Source: Tubiluchus corallicola
Lineage: Eukaryota; Priapulida; Priapulimorpha; Priapulimorphida; Tubiluchidae
Assembly: GCA_030141605.1 (NCBI GenBank)
Contig: JAQGDQ010000119.1
Location: 1-64,000, forward strand
Reading direction: 5' to 3'
DNA length: 64,000 nucleotides
The notes beneath the pieces were generated by a model, which saw only the letters and a list, made by a program, of their open reading frames with translations, was not told where the DNA came from and ran no database searches. The position numbers were made by a program, and so were the translations under genes. This document shows positions 9,505-21,500 of this stretch, piece after piece; within the stretch, counting starts at the first letter, position 1; every line of letters begins with the position of its first letter.

Positions 9505-12500
9505 GTAACTGACAGTACTGATAATAATTTAGATTACGTAGGTGTGCTGTCGAGTGCTTATGACCCTTTAACCTGGCAGTTCAGTCCTGCCCATCCCTTT
9601 ATTATTGATTATATTATGATTATTTATTATGGAGCTCAAGTATACAATTGTTTGTGGTGTATTAATAGCATGATTATCTGCATGGTTGTTGCTAATTACA
9701 TATGTTTGCATAGCTCTTATATTTAAATCAGGCTGTGTAACTACTTGTGGTGTAGTACGTTTTATGAAATAAATGTGCTTTTATATTACAGTGGGCAAAA
9801 AATACTTTAAGTATAACTTCAATCTGCCCTTGTAATGTTCGTAGCAACCAACATTTGCGCGGTTGCTAAGTGGTTTGTAGAAACGTGACAAACAACAATG
9901 GCTGACTTTAACAGGGATTTTCTTATTTCACAGGACATCGTGAATGAAGTCAAGGCATCTGTAACCCTCATGCTGAACCAGCTCATTCAGCAACTCCGTA
10001 CGAACGTTCAACTGCCAGCCTGCTTGAAAGTGATTGGCTACTTGCGGCGCATGGACGTCTTTACCGAACCGGAGTTGCGCATCAAGTTCCTTCAAGCCAG
10101 AGACGGATGGTTCCGCGGCATACTGGCAGCCATCCGGACTGATGATCGTAAGTTATAGAGTATCGTGACTTCTGGTTTTGTTAGATAATTGGAAAAGCAC
10201 TCAGTAAAGCAGTGACCTCTGCCAAGCATACTTTACAGTAGTGCATCACTGCTTAACTTAAAGCAAAACCGGACTCAATCCTAAACTGTAGGTCAAAACA
10301 ATCTACTCTTTAAAATATTGAAAGGAAACATACTCGTTTTTCAAAAATGACTCACGTGAAAGAATTATTACCACACAAGTACAAATTCACATTCGCGCCA
10401 CTAGTTCCCCGCTGTTACATGCATTTCACCATTCACTAGTTAGATGGGCACTATCGCCTGCATTTCGAAAGTACATTGCACAAAAGACAGGTGCTGTACT
10501 TCTCAGTTCAGATGTGTTAGTTTTCTGAAGAACTACACACCTACGACATCTGATGCGTGAACACCGGCAGTAAATTTGAAGCTTGAATTTTGGTTAAAAT
10601 TCTCCTACTGTCGCGTTTTACACCGTTACCCACAATCAGCTTTCTCTTATTTTCGATAAGTTCACCTAAAACTTGCATGTCAAACTTGATTCAATGACAC
10701 TTTATTTTCAAAGGCAAAGATGTGATATTGTGACAATGGTTTTACAGCGTCCTTGTCACTTCCAGGTGAGATTTCCCAGAAATATAACCTAGTAATAATT
10801 CCTAATCATTCATCCTGTACGAGATGTTTAGTAGCCCAGTTTCCCCTCTTTCCAAGGAGGTATCAAACTTCCTGAAGACCCTCATGAGTTGCTTTCCTAT
10901 GTTCTGTTCGTCAAGTTTCGTAAAAAAATGGCGCAAAAAATGCTCATTTTAGTGATCTTTTGTCCCCTGTTCCTCTTGGACGTCCCAAGACTCCACCAAG
11001 AATTGAAGGTGGTGTTCCTCCTCGCATGCCCCACCCCTCCCACAATGTCTTGCAGAAATCGGCTGAGTAGATTAAATTTGCATAAGTCCTCCCAGACATC
11101 CCAAAACTGCACCAAAATTGAAAGTGTTGTTCCTCCTCACGTGCCTCTCCCGCAAAGTTTTGCAGAAATCAACGAAGTAGTTTAAATTTGAGTAATCCTA
11201 TTAACTCTTTCTCTACGGAAGGCGGCACACCGCCACACGAGCTCAGCACTAAGCGCAGTTACCCAGGTCTGTCTATTTCACTACTTCGGCCATGCAAAAA
11301 CATTGTAAAAAAGTTTAACAGCCGTGGGATTGTGGTTGCTTTGCAACAAGTAATCCTAACCAACCAATGTGAAGCCAGGTATATACCACAATACTGTATT
11401 GTATAGTATGTTCCCACGCAAAATCACTTGTAGATCGTTGATGAAACGTATGTTTAGTTGATTGTTCTGCATTCTTATAAAATGGTTGTATATTATGGAT
11501 TAGTAATATGACTTTTGTAATAATTGGCTTTTAAATATAAGTGCGTGCTTATATGTGTGGGAGTGTGCGTGCGTGCATGCATGAGCACATATATGTGTGC
11601 TCGGATGAGTGTGCATATGTATAAATAAAAGTAATATTTAATGTTAGTGTTTAATAACAAATGGCTATTTGTTTATTTACAAGATTCTGTTTTAGTAACA
11701 CACCACAAGAAGTTATTGTCAACTGTGCACAAGGCAAAGCTGCTCTGTTATAAAGCAACTATGTAGTGAAAGGGTTAAATTTTGCCATAGATGAATCACA
11801 GAACAGTCATACAAGTGTTAGAAAATTTTACTCTAAAGGTTAATGAATTAAAAGATAATTATTAGATGAGTCATTTGTGAATTTATGACTCATTCAGAAT
11901 CGATCATCTTTATCAAAATAACATTTTGATTACATGATAAACATATCTTGTACTCAACTTATACATATAATAGACTGTAGGCCTACTGCTCCATTAATAT
12001 TTAAAAAAAAGGTTAAATCATAACTACAACCTTCTTACTGGTATTTGCTTAAATGATTCTTAAAAAACAAGCAAATATCACGTTTCCTACGGCGAAAAAA
12101 TCCATGTGTTTTCTGTCGGTCGCTATTATGACTGCCTGATGCATGTTGACAATAATATCAGAGCTATCGATCCTTTACTATTGTGACTGTATGATGTATA
12201 GTACAGCTTCAAAACACTAAAAGCAAGGTAACATGCATTACTGTACATGTCAAGTGATGTCTGGTCAGCATAGATGACTCAGTAGCCTCGTACAGTAGCA
12301 TAATATCAAGGTTACAAGGTCACAAGGTCACTAATTAACATTGATTGTTTATATTTGTGATTTACTTTTAGCATATCAACACATAACAAAGACAATTGAG
12401 CTCAGTAGGGTGCACCTGTTTGACATAATCACACAGTACAGGGCGATATTTAGTGACGAGGACCCACTTTTATCAACGACAAAGAGCGACATCGTCGCAG

Positions 12501-15500
12501 ATAGTGCGATATTTTTCGGCTGGTTGAATCAGAAGGTGGGACATTTTAAACTCTGTTATCCGTAGCATCTGCATTGTTCTACATTCTAGGTTTATCACTT
12601 TTAATTCGATTGTAATCAGTAATCAGTCAGTTTTCAAAAAATCCTATTATTTATCTGTCCCTAATTCACAGATGGGTGGATAGCAGATTTGCAGCCATGC
12701 GGTTATGGAATCCGCACTAATTTTGCGGATTTGCGGATTGCAAATACTGAATTATATGCGGGCATGCAGATTGCTGATTTTTAGTGCCTAAAATTGCAAA
12801 TTTTATGCGAAATTGCAGTATACAAAAGCCACTTGTGTAACGTAAATTTTCAAGTGTTGCACAAAAAGTTTACCCAATTTCAGTTTGTTAAGCATTCCCT
12901 TGTGCATTAAAAGGCTTGTTGCAACATTAAACGCCTTTCATCACTAGTTTATTTTAAGATGTCCTCATAGCCTCTTGCTTTTTTGCTGCTTCCTGATATT
13001 TTACCTGGAAATTCCCAGATGCAAAACATTGCTTATAATTGCAAATATTGTAGTTTTTTACTCCAGCCTATTATGGTTTGTGATGTGATGTGATGGGCAT
13101 GATGTGATTGAGTGATGTACTATGTGGCCTACATCGTGCTGTGTGAGTCGTTGCTGAAGGTTACAAGCAAAATTGGGGTCTGGCTAGTGATTTATTATTG
13201 ATTCCTGATTATAACTCCTAGCTTCATACAAAGACGATGATTATAGGGCACATGCAAAAAGCCTAGTTAATCTGCTGCCGATACGCGGATATTCAATTTT
13301 CACTTAATCCGCGGATTTTGCGGATGCGGATAAATGAGAAAGTGATAACCGCCCAATTGTCTTTTTTCCAAAAGTTAGTCACTTTGGTTGTCACTTATCA
13401 AAAATGAGACATGTGTCATATGTAATAAAAAATTGCCAAATGTCAAAATTGTCGTTTTTTGTGTTTTGCAAAAACATTAAATTTACGCGTCAAAGTTTAT
13501 TGCTTTAGAATGACAGACAAAGAGCTTATTAACTTCAAAGATTCATGCTGTATGGCTTAGAATGGAAAAGTTTGAGGAACATAATCCTAATAACATGCAC
13601 ACTGGTAGCTCAGTGGCTCGTTAGATTATTGTTTTACTGATTCCAGATTTCCAACTTTCTGGCCACTCTGAAGCACGATCTGGAGCAGGGTGTGGGGGGA
13701 CGATTGGACTCGGTCCTCGGTCAATGCATGTACTTCGGTTTGTCTTTCAGCCGCGTGGGTGCCGACTTTAGGCCGCTCATTGCACCTCTGTTCCAAGAGG
13801 CAGCTGTACGAGGTTTCCGCCATTCGGCCGAGCAAGCGGCTAAAAGGTGATCCTGTTTCTTTTATGTTTTTGTACATTTGGCTTGTCAAGTTTCAGTAAC
13901 TTATAAGTAATTGTGTGCTTGCAAACCAAAATCGTCCATAAGTCAGCATAGGTAAAACGGCATTATGATGCTTCAAAGTAATATGCACCAGAAATTTAGT
14001 CAAATGTCAGTTTTTTGTTTTTTTGTAAAAACAAATGCCAAGTATATTGGACTTTTATGTTCTAGCATCAAATTATCAAGAAAATGTTTAAAAAACGTAA
14101 TTTTATAACCCCATATCCACTTTTCTGACTAGAAACTAGTTCTTCAATCGTAAAAAGCTGGTATTTTCAAACACTGATATTATCTCCCAGATCTTCGCCA
14201 GAAAGAGCCATCTACTGGATTTAAACATCAATATGTTCTTCCAAAGTCCGTAGCAATCAACATTTGTGCGGTTGCTAAATGTTTTGTAGAAACGCGACAA
14301 AAAACAATGGCTAACTTTAACAACGATTTTCTCAAGGTTATGGTTTTTCAAGATGTAGCATGCACCTCAACTTCAACGTGGATTATCTCACTTTAACAAT
14401 GCCATAGAGCAATGAGCTTGGTATTAAAATGATCCTCATGAAATGGACATTCAGGACGTGTGAATAACTAGAGAAGTTTAATGCTGTCTTATGGATGATT
14501 TTGCTAGGCGAACACATATATGGTTGTTTTTGTGGCCCCATTCTCTAAAAAAATCTTGACAGTTTGGTATTTCACTTATCTTAAACTATAACTCAAAACA
14601 TTGTACCCGATAAAACATTGAAAGGGAACACGCTATACTTTTTCGGGAATGACTTACGTGAAAGAATTATTACCACAGATGGTAATTTTGCATTCGCGCC
14701 ACTAGTTCTACGCTGCTACATGCGTTTCGCCATTTGTTAGTTAGACGGGTGCTTGCGCCTACATCTCGGAAACGTGTTGCACAAAAAACAGTTGCTGTAC
14801 TTCATAGTGTTCGGTCGTGATGTGATGCACATGTTCGAGAGCTCATGTGTGAGCATAGCGATAAACCTCAAATTTTAATTTTAAACTTAAAATTTGCCGA
14901 ATTCTTGTGTATCACACTGAATGTTGTACAATAGCACTGTGCTTCAATCTTTGCTTTTGCAAACACGTGCAAACACGATCGTGGAATGTTTTTGCCGTTG
15001 AAAATTGTGTTAGTTTGTGATGTCGTCAGTAGTTTGGCTAGCACACCATTACTTAAGCTTTTAACCTATTATTTAATCATCAGAAATGCTTTGCCATTAT
15101 TATAGGTGTTAAAATGTACTCTTTTTTACCGTACTTCAAAATGGAGTACGAGTCGTTCTCTTTTCTTTTACAGGAAACGTAGTATTGTTTTTTTATACTT
15201 TTGTACTTGTAGGTTCGACCAGTCAATGCCTTCCTTTACTTTAGCTATTGGATCAGCGGCCTACATGTCTAACATTCTGACAGGTGGCAGCACGTCTGCA
15301 TCAGAAGCTTTGCACCCGCCTCCATCTTTGTTAGAATTTCAGCCGCTTGCCGTTTACTGCAACAACATACTGACAGCTTTCAACGAGCTACGCTTGTGTG
15401 CGCCAGTTTCCGTTGCACACGAGGTGGCGCTGTCTCTACAAAGTTCACTCATCCGGGTAGCAGATGCTATACTCATGTATCATAGGTATGTTTACGTCTA

Positions 15501-18500
15501 GTGACGTATCTAACAGAGCAGTACTTCGTGGCTTTGCTGCCATATGGTGCATAACTTTATGGTAGTGCATTCACTAGGGGTGAGCATTCTGTACTAGAAA
15601 TCAAATTCGAGTCGAATCGAATTTGCGACTTTCGAATTCGAATCAAGCCAAATTTTATTGTTTCGAATTCGAATCGAGTTTGAATGATTTTCGAACAATT
15701 GTAAAAGGTTACAAAAATTCCCAGATCTTCGTCAGAAAGAGCTATCTACTGGATTTAAACATAACATCAGTATGTTCTTCCAAAGTCCGTAGCAACCAAC
15801 ATTTGTGCGGTTGCTAAGTGTTTTGCAGAAACACGACAAAAAAATAATGGCTAACTTTAACAGTGATTTTCTCAAGGTTATGTTTTTCACTGCGCAGCCT
15901 GCACCTCAACTTCAACGTGGATTATCTCAGCTTAGAAATAACATAGAACAATGAGCTTTGTACGAAAATGATCCTCATGAAAGGAAGATTCAGGATATGT
16001 GAATAAATAAACAAAATTGCCGACTTATGGAAGTGGATTTTGATATGCAAGTGCGCATTTAATGAACCTCGCCTGACGGCCAGCCTCGCCATAGCGCCAT
16101 ATTTAGTGGTGTCCCAGACCTGGCGTTATAACGAGGTTTGACTGTATTCGTGCATTCGTTAATTATTTATAATGTTAGTATCAAGAACCAATCATTGTAT
16201 TTGCCTTGTAAAGCGAAGGTCCTTGGTTCAAATCCAGTCTGTGTTCGAACTTTTTTGCTTCTGCTGCTTGTAAAATTTGGTTTCAGCATCCAGTTAATTG
16301 CGGCTCTGTATCATCATGTGAGTTTGTCAGTGGTATTTTGAAGCCAGCATAATTTCACCATTTTCAATATCCACAACTTTCAGCTTGACAGAAGCTGGAA
16401 AGTGCAGTTTGTAATGCTGTAATGATACACCTAAGTCACGATACTAACCTCATGATACAATATGTATCGCGATACTAGACTCACGATACGATATGTATCA
16501 TAATACTAACCTCACTATACCATATGCATCACGAAACGATATGTATCACGATACAAGCCTCTCGTTAAGATATGCATCACTATACTAACCTCACGATACG
16601 ATATGTATCATGATACTAACCTTACGATACGATATGTATCACAATACTAACCTCACGATACGATATGTATCACAATACTAACCTCACTATATGATATGTA
16701 TCACGATACACATTGAGTTAACGGCTTCAATAAAAAAACTAAATTAATTTGTTGCTTAATCCAATGTGTGTGTGTGCGTGCGTGCGTGTGTGCAAGTGTG
16801 TCTATGTGCGTGTGCGTGTGTGTTCAGCCTATGTCCACTGTATACAATGCATAATTTAAAACGTATGCATTCACACGTTCTTATAAATAGGCCTGCCATA
16901 ATATTTCTCTCAGTCAACTCCTTTGTTCTGATGAAGGTACCATAAGCTAAACATTTAAATTACATTAATGTTGAAATGTAACTGCTGTGTGTGTGTGTTT
17001 TCCTATATATATATTAGATTTATCAAATTATCTTAAGATTGCTAAGTGCTAAAATAATCCAGTAAACTGTTTGATTTCTGTTTATACTCTGGTGTAGTTT
17101 GCATTGTAAGCCATCAGAAATGCAAAACAGTTCAATCCTTTTGATTTAACGTGTAGTGGTGCATTTTATAGTCCACATTTACTGCAAGCCATTTCAGAAA
17201 CTTACAAGCAAAAATGTAATTAGCTTACTATACATTATATAAATATAAACACGTGCTTTCAACCACTTTGCTTTGGATAGCTGCTAGCAGCAGTTCTGCT
17301 GCGTCAAGGTCAAGTCTGCTCCTCTGCTAATGTTGCCCTCACTGTACCGATTGTGACCTTGGAGTTAAACTCTGTTTTGTTACATATCTACAGCACATTC
17401 TACAGCTGTAGCTAGAATTATTTCACACTATTTTTAGCAGTGGACTGTCAAGCTTATGCTAAATATCAATGATTCAGATTATCAAGATACTGGCTCACTT
17501 TGACGATACACATATCATCACAAAAGTTATCACATGCATAGATGTATCATTGCAGGCCTAGCAGTTTGTGTGATAATTAAGAATTTCAATTACATACTAT
17601 TAAATGCAGCTATTGCTGCAGAACTGTAAAATAAACTTCGTCTATTCAGATCCGGACAAAGCAGAAGTATAATAACCTGTTTCAAAACCACCTCTTTTGC
17701 TTGCAGAGCTGAAGAGAGCTCGATGACCGATCGTGAGCGTGATCGGTTCTCGGCGATGTGCGGAACTTTTGTCCTGGAATTGCTTCCGTACTTTTCGTCT
17801 TGCCTGAATGCCGTTTTTCCACAATCTACCACGGCACAAATACTAGGAGTTTCAATACACGACCTCTCTAAATTGGTAAGTAGCAATTATGGAGAGAAAA
17901 CGTTAACTCGTGCATTCTCTTAAAGGAAAGATAAAAGCTACACTGATTGTATTAAGAAATATTGAAATCACCACGTAATATTTGCTTGTAAAACGCCTTG
18001 GTTAAAAACCAGAAGAAATTTAAATTATTCTTGTCACATGCCAAATGAACCTCGCTGTGGGAATATGTGAAAAAATGGCGCGGGCTAATGGACAGCATGA
18101 ATGCACTTGTAGCACAACTTCTTCAGTTCACTCAGAAATTCTGCTGTCCTAGCTACAGTAGGGACCACTTAATAGACTCACTTTGGGACCGAAGTGTTTT
18201 GACCCAATTAACCCACTGAACCTATTAACCGACAGAAGTAGTGTTACTAATAGAGAAGTATGTATCATCAACTTAGTATGCACTGCAAATGTTGTTTCTG
18301 TAGTATTACTATACCTGTATGATGGCTGCATCTTTGAGTGTTAACTGATAGCGTGAAAGTTTGATTTGAAACCACAGCTTCAAAAGGAAACCACTAGACA
18401 AGTGATTGAATGTTTAGCTTCCAGAAATTCTTTAAGTAACAGTGGGTGAGCGGGTAACAGATTCAAAGCAAAACCGTTACGCTAGCATACGGTACTTAAC

Positions 18501-21500
18501 ATGATTGTTTCTATGTATATTATAGTACGCAAAAGTGGACTAAGATGACATAAAAGTAATAAAAGCTCATTGGTCACAAACAAGAATCTTATTTAAGCAC
18601 GTGAAGTAAAAATATTGAGTCAATTATGCAGAGTTATTTGAGTCAATTGCAGATAGTTTTTATGTATATTTGAATAGAAGCAGCCCATGCCAGGCATTTT
18701 TGAGTCAATTAAGCGATTGAGTCTTTTTAACTGTGAGTCTAATAAACAACACCTTCTGTAATTAAATCTTTGTGTTTATGTAAGAACTAACTGTCACATC
18801 AATTAGTAATAACTTCCAAGCGTTTACATAGCATTATCCACACGATTATACTTTAAAGTGCATGCTACACATATACAATTACAGATAAGTATGGAATTCT
18901 GCAAGAGTTCTGCAGAGTGCTGGGCAGGTTAGATTTTGATTCAGATTTATTTGTTCATCCAACCAGCACAATACAACAAAATACAAGTTATACAATTACA
19001 AGTTAACGGTGCATTACAGTGCTATGAGCACAGCAGAAGAAATTAACTTATAAGCTATGCTTAACATGGATAAGACTTAATTAATGACATAAACAACAAC
19101 AAAATACGTTAAATGGAGCGAAGCAAACAGATGCGAGAAAAGGATAATGACGATGTTGATGATGGTGATGATGATGATGATGATAATGCTGACAACGATG
19201 GTGATATTAATGTGATGACAATGGTGATGGTGATGACAATGATAATGAATTGACGCTAATAGTGATAATACGGCAGGATCGATGATTTAAACCAAGTTAG
19301 TCATTTTTGCATCTGCTACAAGAATTGTGTTAAAATATTAAACTATAAAAAAAATATAAGGATGAATGTGTTATTTTCAATTACAGAAATTAGGCCCATA
19401 CGACTCAAGAAACTTAAAATTACTTAGCTTATAGAGTTTAGATTTCACTTGGTAAAATAATTAGTCGACTATTTCATTACTTAGTCAACATAAACTAGTC
19501 GAGTTGAAACTTACTATACTATCGTCATTAACGAGTTTTCACTAAATAGTCAGCAATTGGATTCATCAAAAAGCAAAAAAAAACAGTTTTTACAAATTAA
19601 TCTTTCTTTTAACATTTTGGATTGTTTGCAATTGATAATAGTAACTCAGAACAGGTGACTCAAGCACCTGGCGAAGCGTTTAGATTGCACAGTAACCGGA
19701 TGACGCCATTCTTCGTTCAAAATGAACTTTCACAAGCCTGACTCAAAGTGTGTCCCTAGGCACAACGTTAAATTTATTTTACTCGTTACGCGAGGCGCTT
19801 ATCACAGTTTTATTACTGAAACTTTCTAACATTTTTCTCAAATATTAAAATAAGCTCAACTTCCCAAGAGACTTGGTTTTTACTTTAGTGATTTTAAACA
19901 TAAAGACAGAATGGTGATAAATCATAGGTATCATTTTTCTAGTTGTTCTTGCATTGTAAACATTTGCTGCGAGGTATGTTGCAGATATCATAGTTTAGTA
20001 TATAAATATAAACTAATTTACTCTTTTGATATGAAAGTAGCTTGCTGAGCATTTGTTGATATGAAAAATTAACATTGTTGAAGAACCACCACAATTGCCA
20101 CTAGCCTCACTAGTACTAGTAGTGATAGTAGATAAAAATAATCCTTTACCCCAAATTTGTACACCTGCAGAAAAAAGGAAATGGAACAAACTAACCATTA
20201 AAAAACATATCAAATCTTGATGCGCTGACTTTCAATTTAGCCCCATGAACAAATTTCCATAAGCTGGAAATTCTAGTTATTCATATATCCTGAATCTCCA
20301 TTTCATGAGTATGTTTTTGATACCAAGCTCATTGCTCTATGTTATTTCTAACCTGAAATAATCTACGTTGAAGTTGAGATGCAGGCTACACACTGAAAAA
20401 CATAACCTACAGAAAATCATTGTTAAAGTTGCTCCATTGTTTTTGTCATGTTTCTACGAATCACTTAGCAACCGCACGAATGTTAGTTGCTATAGACTTT
20501 GCAAGAACACAATGAAGTTATGCTTTAATCCAGTAGATGGCTCTATTTGACGAAGATTTGGGCTTGGTAACAGAAAAAGTGCGAAGTAAAATGACTGCTT
20601 CCAGTAGCTACTATCAGAGTTTGAAAGTACAAATTTTTTACATTTGCAGTACTAGTTTTTAGCCAAAAAAGTGTGTATGGGGTAATAAAATTAGATTTTT
20701 AGTATTTTTTGAATATTTTCTTGACAATTTGATGCTAGAATATTAAAGTCCAATATATTTAGTACTTGTTTTTATAAAAAACAAAAAATTGATATTTGCC
20801 CAATTTTTTGGTACATTCTACTTTGAAGCATCATAACGTAATTTTAACTGTGCTGGCTTACAGATGATTTTGGTTTACAAAGACACAAAAGGAAGCAATT
20901 TTGATTTTGGTGTTTTTTAAGAAACTCATCAATAATGTTTCAGGGCAATATTGGAATGCTAGACCAAGACTTGATTGCAGAACCGCTAAAACCGTTCTTA
21001 CCATCACAAACTGATGTTGGCATTACATTCAGCACCTCTGAGAGAGGAGGAGATTCGGGGGAAGAAACCAAAATTTCCCCTCTGAAACGTTTGTCTGAAT
21101 CAGCAGAAGTAGTATTGACTGAGAAAACTATGGAGGAAACAGCCACAGATACTGGTTCAAAAATTTTGAAAAATAGTACGAAGTTTGACATAGAAGAAAC
21201 TAAACTTTCAAAGGAAAGTGTACTTTCTGGTGTTGACTGCACGACATCGACTACCGAATTTAAAGACAAAAGGATCGAGGCTGTCGACAATAATGACAAG
21301 ATTATTGCTGTAGCAGATACTTTGCTGGATGGTGGTGAAAGTTTACCAAATCATTTAGAGACAGATATCACTGTAAATGCTTCTGAATCAGTTGAGCAAC
21401 CATGTGTAGAAACGGAAATTGATAAGAATGCTTCTGAATCTGTCGATCAGCCACGTGTAGAAACTGAAACTGATAAGAATGCTTCTGAATCAGATGAGCA

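Larger units (their letters stand above)
13847..15212 (+). other. COG8 intron built of family B and family D copies
   Basis: A 1.37-kb intron almost wholly covered by family B copy (13916-14520) and family D copy (about 14580-15175). Only about 40 bases separate the latter from the acceptor. Confidence 0.8.
15486..17706 (+). other. COG8 intron with repeats and a minisatellite
   Basis: A 2.2-kb intron. At about 15590-15690 is a TTCGAATTCGAATC-rich stretch. A partial family B copy follows (15718-16040). Near 16115-16143 is a pogo-like end (revcomp CAGTCAAACCTCGTTATAAC). A tRNA B-box-like word lies at 16220-16232, a 31-bp minisatellite at 16430-16700 and TG tracts near 16765-16830. The last 850 bp are unrecognised. 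Confidence 0.75.
17876..20943 (+). other. COG8 last intron (3.1 kb)
   Basis: Contains the full-length family A MITE (18156-18758), an imperfect (GAT)n tract near 19145-19255, and an inverted family B copy (20225-20885). The rest is AT-rich. Around 18930-19080 an A-rich stretch resembles a retroelement 3' end, but I cannot prove it. Confidence 0.75.

Noticed and set aside
13690-13899. 69-codon + strand frame
   Set aside because: It is another frame of the COG8 exon at 13647-13846, whose true frame matches the family.
16190-16245. A tRNA gene (B box GGTTCAAATCC at 16222)
   Set aside because: No matching A box or acceptor stem was found at the right distance. At best it is a SINE remnant.
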